Shown here in pieces: positions 51,282 to 62,347 of a stretch of 64,000 bases of DNA. Under the pieces are notes generated by a model. That model was given only the letters and a program-made list of their open reading frames with translations. It searched no databases and was not told where the DNA came from. Both the position numbers and the translations under genes were made by a program. The stretch lies in contig NW_025407832.1 of assembly GCF_003324165.1 (NCBI RefSeq), positions 661,268-725,267 of the forward strand, read 5' to 3'. Each line of letters opens with the position of its first letter. The first letter of the stretch is position 1. Origin of the DNA: Naegleria lovaniensis. Taxonomy: Eukaryota > Heterolobosea > Eutetramitea > Acrasida > Naegleriidae.

Positions 51282-53585
51282 ATGTTGAGCAAAGTTACTC
51301 AATCCATTTCAAGAATGTTTGCTGGTGGCGATTCACCCACCAACGACAACAATACAGAAGAGGAGAGACCTGTGGTCAATGAAGCTAAAAAACGAAAGGT
51401 ATCTGTAGCATATGGAAAAGATCTCAATGTCAAAAAGTTAGTCGATGGTTTAGCTTATTCACACGACCAAGCAAAGAGTATGAAAGACAAAAAGCTTGTT
51501 TTACTCTTGGGTGATACTGGTGTTGGAAAATCCACCTTCTGTTGTGCGTTGATCTCCAGACAAGTTCAATTTAGATATTCAGGAGTACATGTCCAACCTT
51601 CAGTGCCTGCAGGTACCAGTAGTGCTGATTTTCCAAAAGTTGGAATGACAGGTAGTTCTGAAACCTTGTTTTGTCAAGCGTATGAAATTGACGGTTTTCC
51701 CATGCTTTATGTTTGTGACTGTCCTGGTTCATTCGATAACAGACCAATTGAAGAATGTATTACTTCAAAAATTAGCTTTAAACAAACAATTCTCGAATCT
51801 CAAGGAATTGCTGCCATTGTTGTGATGTTCAATGCGAACGAATTCTTTACAAAAGGAGCTGGAATTCAAACCAATTTGGCTATTGTTTCGAATGTACTGA
51901 GAGATTTCGATGATGAAGCATTCAAGTCAGTCATTTTCTTATTTAACAGATTACATCATCATGCCGGTCTGATCCACTGTACTCCCGAAGAAAAGAAGGA
52001 ATTTTTGATGCAAGAAATTTTAAAGCAACAGAAAGTGTATGAACGAGATAGTGAGATTTGTCGATTGTTAAAGGTCATGATGGACAATCAGGATAACGTT
52101 GTCATTATGAATGAAGAAAATGTCCAAGAAACAAGAAGAGCAGTTCTTGACAAAATTGATGTACAAAACCTTATTGATAAGTCTCAATTCCAATTTGAAT
52201 TCAAGAATGATGAAAAGTATCGTAGGGCAGTGAAATCATTGCAAGAACATACTATTCAACTCAAGGATGAAGGAGAAGCTTATAACGACCACTTTAAGAA
52301 GGTACTAATGGTCAAGTACGAAAAGGAGGAAGTGGAAAAGGAAATCTCTAATTTAGAAAGTTCTTTACAAAAAGATACTGTTGACTTTTCTCGAAGAAAG
52401 AAAGCGTACGAAACTGCTCTCAAAGCTCTAACCAAAGACAAAGAAAAGGAAATGGCGACCTATCAATCCAGAATGGAGGAGATAGATGGAGAAATTTCTC
52501 TTCTAAAAAGCGAGTTGAATTTGTTGGATACTTCAGAAAAAGTTGTGGTTGGACATTTAAGCTACAGAGATTGGAATTATTTACTACGAATGATTTCTGT
52601 CAATTATGATCTCAGATTTGACACTTTTTCTGAAAATCCTGTTGAAGCTGTCGAACACTTCCAAAATGGAGTTTTTAAACCAAAAGAAAAGCACAATCCA
52701 AGCAAGGGCGTCTATCATAAGAATTATTCTATTACATGGAGCCAGAAGGCAGATTTTGACGTGGAATTAAGACAACAAAAACGACACGTCTTGGAAAACA
52801 GTATGAGAATCCAAGAAATTTTGAAAAAACTGATCCCCAAAAAGCTAAACGAAAAAGAAGGATATGAACAACTGTTTAACTCCGCAAAGGCAGCAAGGGA
52901 CGCTTATGTTCAAAAGATGACAAGCGATATTAAGACTGTCGAGGAGTTAGAGCAAGCCATCAAAGCAAATGAAACAAGACTTCGAGAGACCATTGAAAAG
53001 CGAAATGATCTTGTTGAAAAGCTCAAAAATTTATTGAGAGAAAGAATTGTTGCATTTTGGCTCAAAAAGAAGAACGAAAGGTTAGAATTGTTTAATCAGA
53101 TGGAACTTGTTATTACCTACTTTGGACCAGATTTCAACTTCACCAGCAGGAACGCCTTTAAAGGTGATTTCATTGCAACCTTGACATATCTTAGAACCGT
53201 TGATTTTGAATCTTTGAGAAGGGAGGTATTTGGTGATGGTATTGTTCAAGAAATCCTTGAATTGCCCTCAGAAACTGTGTTCCTCTCCGAAACAGTAAAA
53301 TCAACCAAGAATGATCATACACAAGAAGAAGAATTGATGAATGTGGATGTTCAAAACTTGGATCGTAAAGGCTTGGTTAGTTTTCTTGAAAAATGTAAGC
53401 TGGAGGTCACTGATGATGAGAGAAACCGGTTGATCGATTATGTAAGGGAGCAAGAATTTGATGGTTTTGGTTTTCTTAAAATTGGAATGGAAGAGTTAAG
53501 TGAAGCAGGTATCAAAAAAGGGCCTGGTTTTAGAATCATGAGCTTCATTGAAGGGTTTCATGTTAAATGTGAAAAAGAACTGTAA
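51282..53585 (+). CDS. P-loop GTPase with coiled coil and C-terminal SAM domain
   Basis: 767 residues from ATG 51282 (ATTCACAAC before it; the frame is open to a TTG at 51162, which I reject). The G1/P-loop is GDTGVGKST at 77-85. DCPGS at 146-150 is the G3 site and 'VIFLFNRLHH' the region where G4 is expected, but with NRLH rather than NKxD. This is the pattern of AIG1/GIMAP-like and related septin-superfamily GTPases. Residues about 330-650 are long charged coiled coils (EKEEVEKEISNLESSLQKD..., VEELEQAIKANETRLRETIEK). The last 80 residues form a SAM-like domain (LDRKGLVSFLEKCKLE..., FGFLKIGMEELSEAGIKKGPG). Such an order suggests a GTP-driven oligomer or scaffold, on membranes or in defence. 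Role is inference; the domains are clear. Confidence 0.75.
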   Translation: MLSKVTQSISRMFAGGDSPTNDNNTEEERPVVNEAKKRKVSVAYGKDLNVKKLVDGLAYSHDQAKSMKDKKLVLLLGDTGVGKSTFCCALISRQVQFRYSGVHVQPSVPAGTSSADFPKVGMTGSSETLFCQAYEIDGFPMLYVCDCPGSFDNRPIEECITSKISFKQTILESQGIAAIVVMFNANEFFTKGAGIQTNLAIVSNVLRDFDDEAFKSVIFLFNRLHHHAGLIHCTPEEKKEFLMQEILKQQKVYERDSEICRLLKVMMDNQDNVVIMNEENVQETRRAVLDKIDVQNLIDKSQFQFEFKNDEKYRRAVKSLQEHTIQLKDEGEAYNDHFKKVLMVKYEKEEVEKEISNLESSLQKDTVDFSRRKKAYETALKALTKDKEKEMATYQSRMEEIDGEISLLKSELNLLDTSEKVVVGHLSYRDWNYLLRMISVNYDLRFDTFSENPVEAVEHFQNGVFKPKEKHNPSKGVYHKNYSITWSQKADFDVELRQQKRHVLENSMRIQEILKKLIPKKLNEKEGYEQLFNSAKAARDAYVQKMTSDIKTVEELEQAIKANETRLRETIEKRNDLVEKLKNLLRERIVAFWLKKKNERLELFNQMELVITYFGPDFNFTSRNAFKGDFIATLTYLRTVDFESLRREVFGDGIVQEILELPSETVFLSETVKSTKNDHTQEEELMNVDVQNLDRKGLVSFLEKCKLEVTDDERNRLIDYVREQEFDGFGFLKIGMEELSEAGIKKGPGFRIMSFIEGFHVKCEKEL

Positions 53586-53940
53586 AATGGATCATTAAAG
53601 AAGTGTCAACAATACGAGGAAATGTGGGCATTTATCATTGTCCTAATTGCCATCCCAAATTAATTCCTACTGTTTCATTCTTGAGGTTGTTCATCACTCC
53701 AGTATGGTTGAGTTGAGATGTTCTGTACTTGCTTGCATTTCTTCCTTTGAATATTTCAACAAACATCCATGCATTTTTACATCGCAAACATGTTTCTTTT
53801 CTGACACTCCTCGACAAAATGACTAACAGTGAATTGTATAATTTTGTTGGGTTAGATTACAAATTCCTTGTACACACACAATTTCGAGCAAAAGGAACAT
53901 CGGTTATAGAAAAACAAGTTGGTCCTCCAGAACCCCCTGC

Positions 53941-54135
53941 TTATGGAAGCAACTGATTCAAAACAGACAACAATTCTGGCCTTGTAATTGGTTTAAACAA
54001 AACTTTGTCCACTCCTGCTCTTTCGAGTTCTTCTACTTCGTGTTGTAATGAGTTACCTGTCAAGGCAATAATGGGAGTTTTCAAGCCTTTTTCACATTGG
54101 GTTTGGATTCCTCTCAGTAGGATTTTTAAAAAGAT
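53941..54135 (-). pseudogene. C-terminal fragment of a response-regulator receiver domain
   Basis: On the minus strand a frame ending at TAA 53943-53941 encodes ...LLRGIQTQCEKGLKTP, then IIALTGNSLQHEVEEL and GVDKVLFKPITRPELL, ending LLNQLLP-type. IIALTGNS (conserved Thr) and FKPI (conserved Lys) are the beta4 and beta5 ends of a receiver domain, as at the C-terminus of hybrid histidine kinases. A TGA closes the frame upstream at about 54140, so the phospho-acceptor Asp half is missing. The fragment runs into repeat B (54103-54224), suggesting the gene was cut by repeat insertion or rearrangement. Confidence 0.65.
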
Positions 54136-54224
54136 TCAATATAACAATATATAACTTGTTTTTAATATCAATTAGTCCCACGCAGAGAGGAAGGAGATAT
54201 TAAGCGAAAGATTTCTTGTTGTTA
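54103..54224 (+). repeat. Repeat B, copy 1 (122 bases)
   Basis: Starts TTGGATTCCTCTCAGTAGG and ends TTTCTTGTTGTTA. The copy at 58563-58684 has the same length and only about two substitutions. Its first bases are also part of the receiver-domain frame on the other strand. Confidence 0.9.
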
Positions 54225-55600
54225 TAGTGGATATCGAGATAACCCCAATTTTTGTACTAAAAAATCAGGTCCTGTGGTGGTTGACCATCCTCAAAAATTA
54301 TCGTTGAATGATCAAAACTTGAATATTTCCATCAATTAAGATATAAGGAAGTAAGGCGCTGCTGTTTCGTTCGAGTTGAATGTGAAAATAGTTAAATATT
54401 TTGTGCGTCCAAGTAGGTGATATGTTACTCTTGAAGTTGGTCATAATTTAAACTTGGGTTTGGGTTTGGTTTATTCTGCCAACATTTTGCCCGATTATTG
54501 GGTTCAAAAAATTAAAGTAATCTTTATTCAAGTCTTCTGCACATTCCAACTCTCTTGTAGGAAAAATGCGTCGGCACTCAAAAAAATTTCCAAATCGCTC
54601 TTGAAAAGAAGTGGAGCCTCACTCAAGGACAGCAACCAATTCAGCATTTTTGGTAACTCTGAGTGGATACCTAGTGATGACTCGTGAATGAAGGATCATT
54701 TCAAACTCTCTTGGGTGGGTGATGCTGTGAGAGCTTCCAACTGACACTTGTTATGATGAGGATGATGACGGTTGCATTTGATGTTGAGGTATTTTTTTCA
54801 GAGAAATTTTTAAAAAATCTTGGTCAACCAAAGTGTGTGTTTTACAATGAGAGCCGTTCGCACCACATTCCTTACGTTGGATTGCAAGATGCCGAAGGCA
54901 GCTGCAATTCAATGAATTGATTCCAACGTCCTTTTTACGAATTGCAAGATGCCGAAGGCATCTGCACCCTCTCAAATTGATGATTATTCCTTTTGACGAA
55001 TTGCAAGATGTCGAAGACATCTGCACTCTCTCGCAGTGACAATTTTGCGTGGTCCATTCAATTGCTAGATGGTGATGTTGAATTTTATCCAAACACCTCG
55101 TTTTATTGGAAGATTATGACGTTGGAGTGCATCTCTCGTTCATGGTCTTGTTCTGATTTGCTTGTTGCAGTGAAGTAGTGGGTGGATGTTTGAAGGTAGA
55201 TGATTTCATCAAAAAATGCCTCGTTCTCACTTCTCTACAACTATCATCATCAATGATTGATTCATGCGTCTTTCAATTTCATACCTCGGAATTGAATACA
55301 CTCCATCCACAGATCATCATCCATGAATTGTATTCATCATCAAGTGTTTGGAATGGATGTTTCTTGAAATTGAAACTGAATGACCAATTTTTGAGTGCTG
55401 ATCAAGTCCGAACTCGACATTCACTTGACAAGAGTATCACTCCAACGAGTTGAGGTGATCATACCGTCCACAATAACAACAATGATCATGATTGGAGTCA
55501 TTGATGGAGTCAATTCATTGAATGGGAGTTGTTCCGAAGGTGATCCCTAAGGTGATACGGTCAAGTGAGATCGGCATACCTACTTGACAGATTCTTCTAC
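54225..55600. other. Degenerate region with broken coding remnants
   Basis: No intact gene. Three imperfect copies of a ~60-base unit lie at 54881, 54941 and 55000 (each with ATTGCAAGATG). Broken + strand frames at about 55040-55440 read like the end of an F-box-type segment (KIMTLECISRSWSCSDLL) followed by Leu-rich sequence, interrupted by stops. A frame at 54454-54687 has no ATG. It may be a decayed F-box/LRR-type gene; this is a weak call. Confidence 0.3.
54881..55031 (+). repeat. Three ~60-base imperfect tandem repeats
   Basis: ATTGCAAGATGCCGAAGGCA begins at 54881 and 54941, with a diverged copy at 55000 (ATTGCAAGATGTCGAAGACA). Spacings are 60 and 59 bases. The single-base shift of the third unit breaks any shared frame. 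Confidence 0.8.
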
Positions 55601-57769
55601 AACTTGATAGGATTATTGTGCTCGATGAGTATGATACATTCATACTAGTTGTGCTCACTGAATCATCATGTTTGCACAGTAGTCTCCCACCGATGCAATG
55701 AAATTTTCTTTTTCACATCACTGTTCAACAGAGAGTGACACTTTCCTGATTTCAACAACATTTTATGATAGTGCATGGTATGATGATGATATACTGTAAT
55801 TTGTGGGAATTAATGATTTGAGTGGATTTTACTGTCAACCACCTGATAATAAGAAGAATAATTTTATTAATAATTTTTATATTATTTATGGAAGAGTGAA
55901 ATTAACGGTATTTTATGATAGAAGACATCACGAGGAGTATATTGATATGAATTTTATGGATTGAATATGAAAGAGTTGAGCATGGTTGAGCACCTGAGAT
56001 GACATTGTTGGTGAGGACAATTCGGAGAAGATCTCTCTCATTTCATGTGCATGTACAGTGTTTTTTCAATAAATATACATGTATTTATGATGATGATCAT
56101 GTTTTTGTAGTTTGTTTGAGGAATGATTCAATATTCATGGAGTATGACCCTCATGGAGGAGATCTTTGTCAATTTTCTTCGACAATGCTGTGAAAAATGA
56201 AAATCAATAGAAAAGTCCAGCGAAAATGAGAAATATGTTTCGTTCACAACCAATGTACAATATTAAAGAATGAATTTGTCAGAATTTAAGTTTTTCAGTC
56301 AATTGTATCTAATTATTATGTTGAACCGTGTTGTACAATGTTGGATGACTCGATCATTTTGAATGTGAATATTCTTCTGTACAGTGCGTTCATGAAGAAG
56401 AACACCATTTCATCCATTGCTTGACTTTGAATTGATCATGTGTTGTTCGTGGTGAGTGTTGGTGTTTGTTCGTTGTGGAGTACGGCCTGTTGAAAGACTG
56501 TTCATTTTTCTTTGACAAGTAGTTGTGAAGTTGATCATGTGTGTCCGTGAGGGTGATGCTGCTTGGCATGATATTCTCCTGATACTTAAACGTAGAGTGT
56601 AAGTGTGTATGAGATCTTTGAAGAGTATTTGTATTGTTTGTGGCATGAACAGTGATGTACCCGTTGAATGAATCAGCTCCAGTGTTGGAGCGTTGGTTTA
56701 TTCGCTGGAGGAGGAATATTTTTAACAAATTTCCAAGTTCAAAACGATAGTAAATTCAAGCCAAAACTTGAAGTGAGGCTCTATTTCGATAAATACTGAT
56801 TGATATCATCTCTAATTTGAATATGTTGTATAACTTACTGTGTAAAATATTGTTATTAGATTTAAATTGATGAGAATGACTTGTGAAAGAACCATGATTA
56901 GAGTGGAAGCAGTGAACATGACAATGTGTGTTATAGTGAAGAGTACAACCATGAATTTGCTTAAAAAGCAATACTATGTGATGTCGAAGATGTCTACATG
57001 ATGATGAATCGAGTATGTGAGTTGTTCTGTAATATTTGAAAGACGAAAGCGCTGTACCTATCACCTACTCAAAATCACGAAGAAATTTTTCAAGGGTGAA
57101 ACGAACATTTGGAGATATCTCCATGAATAGTTGCTATCAATGAATGAAATCAGGAATACCCTTGTTTTTGATGTTGTAGAGCTGAACTAACAAGTTAATT
57201 TTTGTTGTTGACGTCAAAGATTACATGAGTTGTTGGATATTGTGAGATTTTTCTGAGGACGAAGACAACAAACGATTACGTTGAAGAACACCACAACGTG
57301 AAAATGATATGAATGTATCTACATGGTGAGGAGTAGTAAATGAAGAAAATTCTCGAACTGAAGTGATGGATCCATGAAACTGGAGGAGTGCTATCATTCT
57401 GAGAAAAATGTTATTGCAATACATGAAAATTTGAAAGTGCTTATTTTTGAGTTCTTCTTCACTATTATGTCATCTGGTGTGATTCTATGAGTGTATGAAC
57501 AAGATTGACACAATTTACATGTTTCATTCATGAGGCTATTCCTCTTCGACTTGTTCAAAGAAGAACCCTACACATGGTGAGAAACATTCTATGTGAATCT
57601 TGTCACCATGTTCAACCTATTATGAGTTGGTACATTTTGGCGACTGGCGACTGGCGATTTTCGCCAACCCCATATTTTATCATGAGATGGAGCTGACTCT
57701 GTCATTGTTACCTTAGTTGAGTAGGACATGACATGAGTTGTGAGTGATGATCAATATCATCTCTCAGTT
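55600..57769. other. G/T-rich non-coding block with a diverged repeat D copy and repeat C copy 1
   Basis: About 2.2 kb without a convincing gene. 55610-56060 shares ordered words with repeat D (GATGAGTATGATACAT, TTTCTTTTTCACAT, TTTTATGAT, GAGCACCTGAGA) but is much diverged. 56542-56870 is repeat C copy 1. TGATGAT and GATCAT words are frequent. Confidence 0.6.
56542..56870 (+). repeat. Repeat C, copy 1 (about 330 bases)
   Basis: Runs from GTCCGTGAGGGTGATGCTGC to TTATTAGATTTAAATTGA. It matches 62022-62347 with scattered substitutions and a few indels, about 85-90% by eye. In copy 2 it is fused to the end of repeat A. Confidence 0.85.
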
Positions 57770-58453
57770 GGGTTTGGCTCCACCTACTCTTTTTTTTGAG
57801 CCATTTTAACGACTTTACTATCAAAAAAAAATTTTGTTTTCAATAAGTCCTGTCCACGGTCCGAAGTTAACTGGTGAGGACGAGATATACTCAAATCCTA
57901 GGCTAATTTTCATTTGCTTTCTAATGGTGTTGAAATTTCTAAGAGATGTGAAGTGGTTGTTGAGTTATTTCACTCTGAATTTTGAAGGTAAATTGGCCCA
58001 AAAAAAAGTTTAATGTTGTAAATGAAGAGAGGATGATTATTTATTATCGGACTGGTATTTCAAACTGTAAAACCAGAGAGAAGCAATGAAATTGGAACAC
58101 AAGGTTTTTGAGGACTTGGAAATTTTTTTTAAAAATATTTTGGACTCAAATTCCAAGTTCAAAATGATAGAGAGGTCCAGCGAAAATATGAAATATAGCT
58201 CTTTTTCAATAAATACTGATCAGCTGTATCTCAAATTGATATATGAAGTGTTACTCACCATGTAGAACACTAATATTATGGTTGTGTGCTGATGACTGAC
58301 TCCTGACGCGGAAATGTGGTACTCCTAGCCGCTGAATATGTCCGTGAGGGTGATGTTGCTTGACATGATATTCTCCTGATAATTAAACGAAGAGTGTAGT
58401 GTGTATTAGAGCTTTGTAGAGTGTTTGTATTGTTTGTGACATGAACAGTGATG
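57770..58453 (+). repeat. Repeat A, copy 1 (about 685 bases)
   Basis: Starts GGGTTTGGCTCCACCTACTC and ends GACATGAACAGTGATG. It matches 61450-62135 almost base for base with few substitutions, so the duplication is recent. No transposase-like frame inside. It overlaps the start of repeat C at its 3' end. Confidence 0.92.
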
Positions 58454-58454
58454 T

Positions 58455-58560
58455 GGGTTTGGCTCCACCTACTCTTTTTTTTGAGCCATTTTAACGACTT
58501 TACTATCAAAAAAAAATTTTGTTTTCAATAAGTCCTGTCCACGGTCCGAAATTAACTGGG
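58455..58560 (+). repeat. Repeat A, truncated copy 2 (106 bases)
   Basis: Begins with the same GGGTTTGGCTCC and stops after CCGAAATTAACTGG, directly after the end of copy 1 and directly before repeat B copy 2. It shares only the first ~105 bases of repeat A. Confidence 0.9.
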
Positions 58561-58562
58561 GG

Positions 58563-58684
58563 TTGGATTCCTCTCAGTAGGATTTTTAAAAAGACTCAAT
58601 ATAACAATATATAACTTGTTTTTAATATCAATTAGTCCCACGCAGAGAGGAAGGAGGTATTAAGCGAAAGATTTCTTGTTGTTA
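58563..58684 (+). repeat. Repeat B, copy 2 (122 bases)
   Basis: Same as 54103-54224 with about two changes. It follows truncated repeat A copy 2 directly, giving an A-A'-B mosaic. Confidence 0.9.
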
Positions 58685-58799
58685 GGGTTTGGATAGGTGA
58701 CCGCCTTGACTCGTAATCTTAATTTTTCGACATGCTTAATGATGGGATTTTTAATTTTTATGAAATCGTCGGGGATGGAGGTATATCTATGTGTTGATA

Positions 58800-59160
58800 T
58801 GACTTTCATCCATTAATTATGGGTAATTATTGAACTGTACTCGCTTAAAGTAGACCTTTCGTGCATGGTCGGGGTTTTCGTCATCTTTGATGTTGAGCTT
58901 GATCCAAGCACATTGTTCGATAGATTTTGAAGAGTAGTACATTCGTGCTAGCGACATCATTGGATAGTGAGCTAAGTTGGTTGAATAGTTCAACAAATGG
59001 TGACAGGTGTCAAAATGTCGATAGAGTTTAAGCGACACCTTTTTTGTAGATCTCACGAAAATAATGGGGGTCATGATAGAGCATTCGATCAGGTTTAGGG
59101 TAGTTTTCGAGAAAATCAAGTTTAAAGGAGTTTCATCGAGGTCAAAAATTTTTCAAAAAA
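58800..59160 (-). pseudogene. Degraded protein-coding remnant, family unknown
   Basis: The minus strand has a 100-codon frame (58817-59119: MMSLARMYYSSKSIEQCAW...) that starts near TTG. An overlapping second frame reads FLENYPKPDRMLYHDPHYFR, then stops. Two partial frames with natural-looking sequence side by side suggest a frameshifted old gene or mobile-element gene. I cannot name a family. Confidence 0.3.
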
Positions 59161-59169
59161 AAATTAAAA

Positions 59170-59894
59170 AAAAATGAAGCCAAAACTCCCTGCATTTTTG
59201 AGGTGATCATCATCAACATCGGGTCATGTTTCCATTCATCATCATGTCATATTTATATTGATCACATCGAATGTGCACATCATGATCAACATTTATGAGG
59301 AATATTTTGTGTGTATGAATACACATGGAAATGATAATCATCAAATAGTACTGGTTGGAATTGTAGTGAACTGCTTCCGTTGGATGTGATGATCATGGAA
59401 TGAATCTGATGATCGGAATGTTGTTACAGTGATCAGAAACCATAGAATTGATCGTTGATTCAGTTCAAAGTGATGGTCATTTCGTGAATGGTATTCAAGT
59501 GAAGTGTGATGGTGGCTCTATGGTAGCGCTGAAAAGTACGATCGAGACAAGTACTTCACATAACTTCATGAAATTGATATGGATGGTTGTTCTGATCATT
59601 CAAACAACAAATCATCAGTTTTATTGATTGACATGATTGTTTCATAGAATGGGAGCACTTCGATTTTATCGGAAAACATCATTTCTTGAGAAAGGGTACA
59701 GCTCTCCTCTCTTGTTCATGTCATTCATGCTTTCATCAATACACGTTGTGGTCATCATTGTAGAAGTGTTTCATGTGATTGTGATTGGTTGAAAGTGATC
59801 ATGATGAATTGTTGTTGGTATGTATTGTTGTATGATTGAATGATCATTTTATAACAATTCACTGATTCAGTTTTTTGATAAACCGAAGGTTGCA
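59170..59894. other. Non-coding spacer rich in TGATCAT words
   Basis: 725 bases, no open frame of note. Dense in GATCAT/ATGATC and TGTTG words on the + strand. No RNA gene recognised. Confidence 0.5.
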
Positions 59895-60918
59895 ATGTTG
59901 TATAATACGTTGTGAAGAGTATTTCTATGACTGTTGATGATGGATATGATCATTATTGGCGGAGTATCATGATGAATGTTGTAGAGGTGTGATACCATAT
60001 CCTTCCAAGTGTGATTGTGTCATGAACAGTACACATCAACATGTTCGTCATGATGAGTATGATACATCCATGTTGTTTTTACTCACTGATTCATCAATTT
60101 GTGGAAGTGGTGTCTCACTCTTTCAATTCATTTTTCTTTTTCACATGATATTACGATATTGAACAATTACAAGAATATCACAGTGATTTTTTATGATTGT
60201 GCACACTAGGATACTGTTATTTTGAAATTTGTGGAATTTATCTATAATAGTTGATTTTGTTATGAGACACCCGAGAAGTGAAGAAAATGATTATTAATTA
60301 ATTTTTGAAGAGTTGTCAGGAGAGTGATGTAGATAGTTTTTATGGTAGATGAGATGGTGTACAACACATCGACATTAATTGTTGTGTTTGTTCATGTCTA
60401 GAATGTATTGTTGTTGAGCACCTGAGAAGATTTCGTCATAAAGTGGATTACAATGTGAGACATGTTTTTTTCCTTGAGTTGTTGCAATCACTCATGTGTT
60501 GATCTTGTTCTATTGTGTTATTATTGATGTTGTGGAGTGTTGTGATTCACTGTGTGATGGAAGGATTCACTCATGTCACATTTGACAATTTTTCATGAGA
60601 TTCTGTGTTGATTCATGATGGCTACGTTGAAAATAAAGAATTAATTCATTGATTTTCATGATCAGTGCATGTGAAATGTATGGTGTATGTGGTTGGTATG
60701 CGTCAATGTTCATGTCATCCTGATTTTGAATTTTGTCTGGTTTTACTGACCCTATACTTCCGCATTTAGAATTTATCCAAAAAAATACTGTTGTGATTGA
60801 TCAGTGTTGTTTGGTGTTGTTGTGATGACGGAATCATGATTGAAATCATTTGTAGTGATCGTAGATGTGTCCTTCAACCGTATTGGATACGTCTATCATG
60901 TTCGATGCGATCACTCAA
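59895..60918 (+). repeat. Repeat D, copy 1 (about 1.0 kb)
   Basis: From TGTTGTATAATACGTTGTG to the TTGGATACGTCTATCATGTTC region. It matches 62979-64000 with roughly 90-95% identity by eye, including small indels. A 68-codon frame is kept in both copies but starts at TTG. Confidence 0.9.
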
Positions 60919-61449
60919 CCGATGAGCGTTCAAAGTTGTTTATGAAGAGTGATGAGATGAAACATAGTTGTTTGAATGTTCATTCAAGTTGATAAACATG
61001 CTTGTCATGATGGTGTGATCACTTGATAGTGATTGTGTTGATCCATCAATTGTATGTGTTGAGCAATGTTTCAGTCATTACAATAAAGTTTGATGTTGTG
61101 GTGGATGATATCTTTGTTTTGTATATTAAATATTCTTTCATGATCATGAAGTACTCATGTCATGGTGAGAGTCCTATCATTTTGAAGTGTTGTGTATTGT
61201 TGTGTGCTTGGTGTGATATGAAACTTTAAAATAATTGTAACATTTTCTTTATATGTTGTGATGATGTTCACTACTCTTTGTGAAATTGATATATCATGTT
61301 TGCCATGTATATGACAACATATCTATGAAGTATTATTGAATATGTATTGATACTTGCTGAGATAATTGATAAATGTTAACTTTGGAGTGTTTCAAAAACC
61401 GTGGTCTTAGTCTCGAATCATGGGTTTGAAACACTCCTTGGGGGTTTGG
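60919..61449. other. Unique-looking spacer with a 13-bp stem hairpin
   Basis: G/T-rich non-coding DNA. Near its end GGAGTGTTTCAAA (61384-61396) and its exact reverse complement (61425-61437) enclose a 28-base loop just before repeat A copy 3. Confidence 0.6.
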
Positions 61450-62135
61450 GGGTTTGGCTCCACCTACTCTTTTTTTTGAGCCATTTTAACGACTTTACTA
61501 TCAAAAAAAAATTTTGATTTCAATAAGTCCTGTCCACGGTCCGAAGTTAACTGGTGAGGACGAGATATACTCAAATCCTAGGCTAATTTTCATTTGCTTT
61601 CTAATGGTGTTGAAATTTCTAAGAGATGTGAAGTGGTTGTTGAGTTATTTCACTCTGAATTTTGAAGGTAAATTGGCCCAAAAAAAAATTTAATGTTGTA
61701 AATGAAGAGAGGATGATTATTTATTATCGGACTGGTGTTTCAAACTGTAAAACCAGAGAGAAGCAATGAAATTGGAACACAAGATTTTTGAGGACTTTGA
61801 AATTTTTTTAAAAATATGTTGGACTCAAAAATTTCCAAGTTCAAAATGATAGAGAGGTCCAGCGAAAACATGAAATATGGCTCTTTTTCAATAAATACTG
61901 ATCAGCTGTATCTCAAATTGATATATGAAGTGTTACTCACCATGTAGAACACTAATATTATGGTTGTGTGCTGATGACTGACTCCTGACGCGGAAATGTG
62001 GTACTCCTAACCGCTGAATATGTCCGTGAGGGTGATGTTGCTTGACATGATATTCTCCTGATAATTAAACGTAGACTGTAGTGTGTATGAGATCTTTGTA
62101 GAGTATTTGTATTGTTTGTGACATGAACAGTGATG
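61450..62135 (+). repeat. Repeat A, copy 3 (about 686 bases)
   Basis: Near-identical to 57770-58453. It is preceded by GGGGGTTTGGGGG and continues without a break into repeat C copy 2. Confidence 0.92.
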
Positions 62136-62347
62136 TACCTGTTGAATGAATCAGCTCCTATGTTGGAGAGTCGGTTTTTCGCTGGAGGTGGAATACTTTT
62201 AAAAAATTTCAAAGTTCAAAATGATAGAAAAGACAAGCCAAAACTTGAAGTGAGGCTCTATTTCGATAAATACTGATTGATATCATCTTTAATTTGAATA
62301 TATTGTGTAACTCACTGGGTGAAATATTGTTATTAGATTTAAATTGA
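62022..62347 (+). repeat. Repeat C, copy 2
   Basis: Counterpart of 56542-56870. Its first ~114 bases are also the end of repeat A, so A and C share a junction segment. Confidence 0.85.

Noticed and set aside
53819-53956. 45-residue + frame with ATG after ACAAA
   Set aside because: Good start context, but very short, overlaps the receiver fragment end on the other strand and matches nothing I know.
54454-54687. 77-codon + frame
   Set aside because: No ATG; stands alone in decayed DNA.
56390-57064. Minus-strand frames of about 100 codons
   Set aside because: Lie mostly in repeat C; His/Thr/Ser-rich from TGATG-type words, not conserved in copy 2.
61384-61440. tRNA gene
   Set aside because: Acceptor-like stem and GTTTGAA recall a T arm, but total length is only 54 bases and no D or anticodon arm can be formed.
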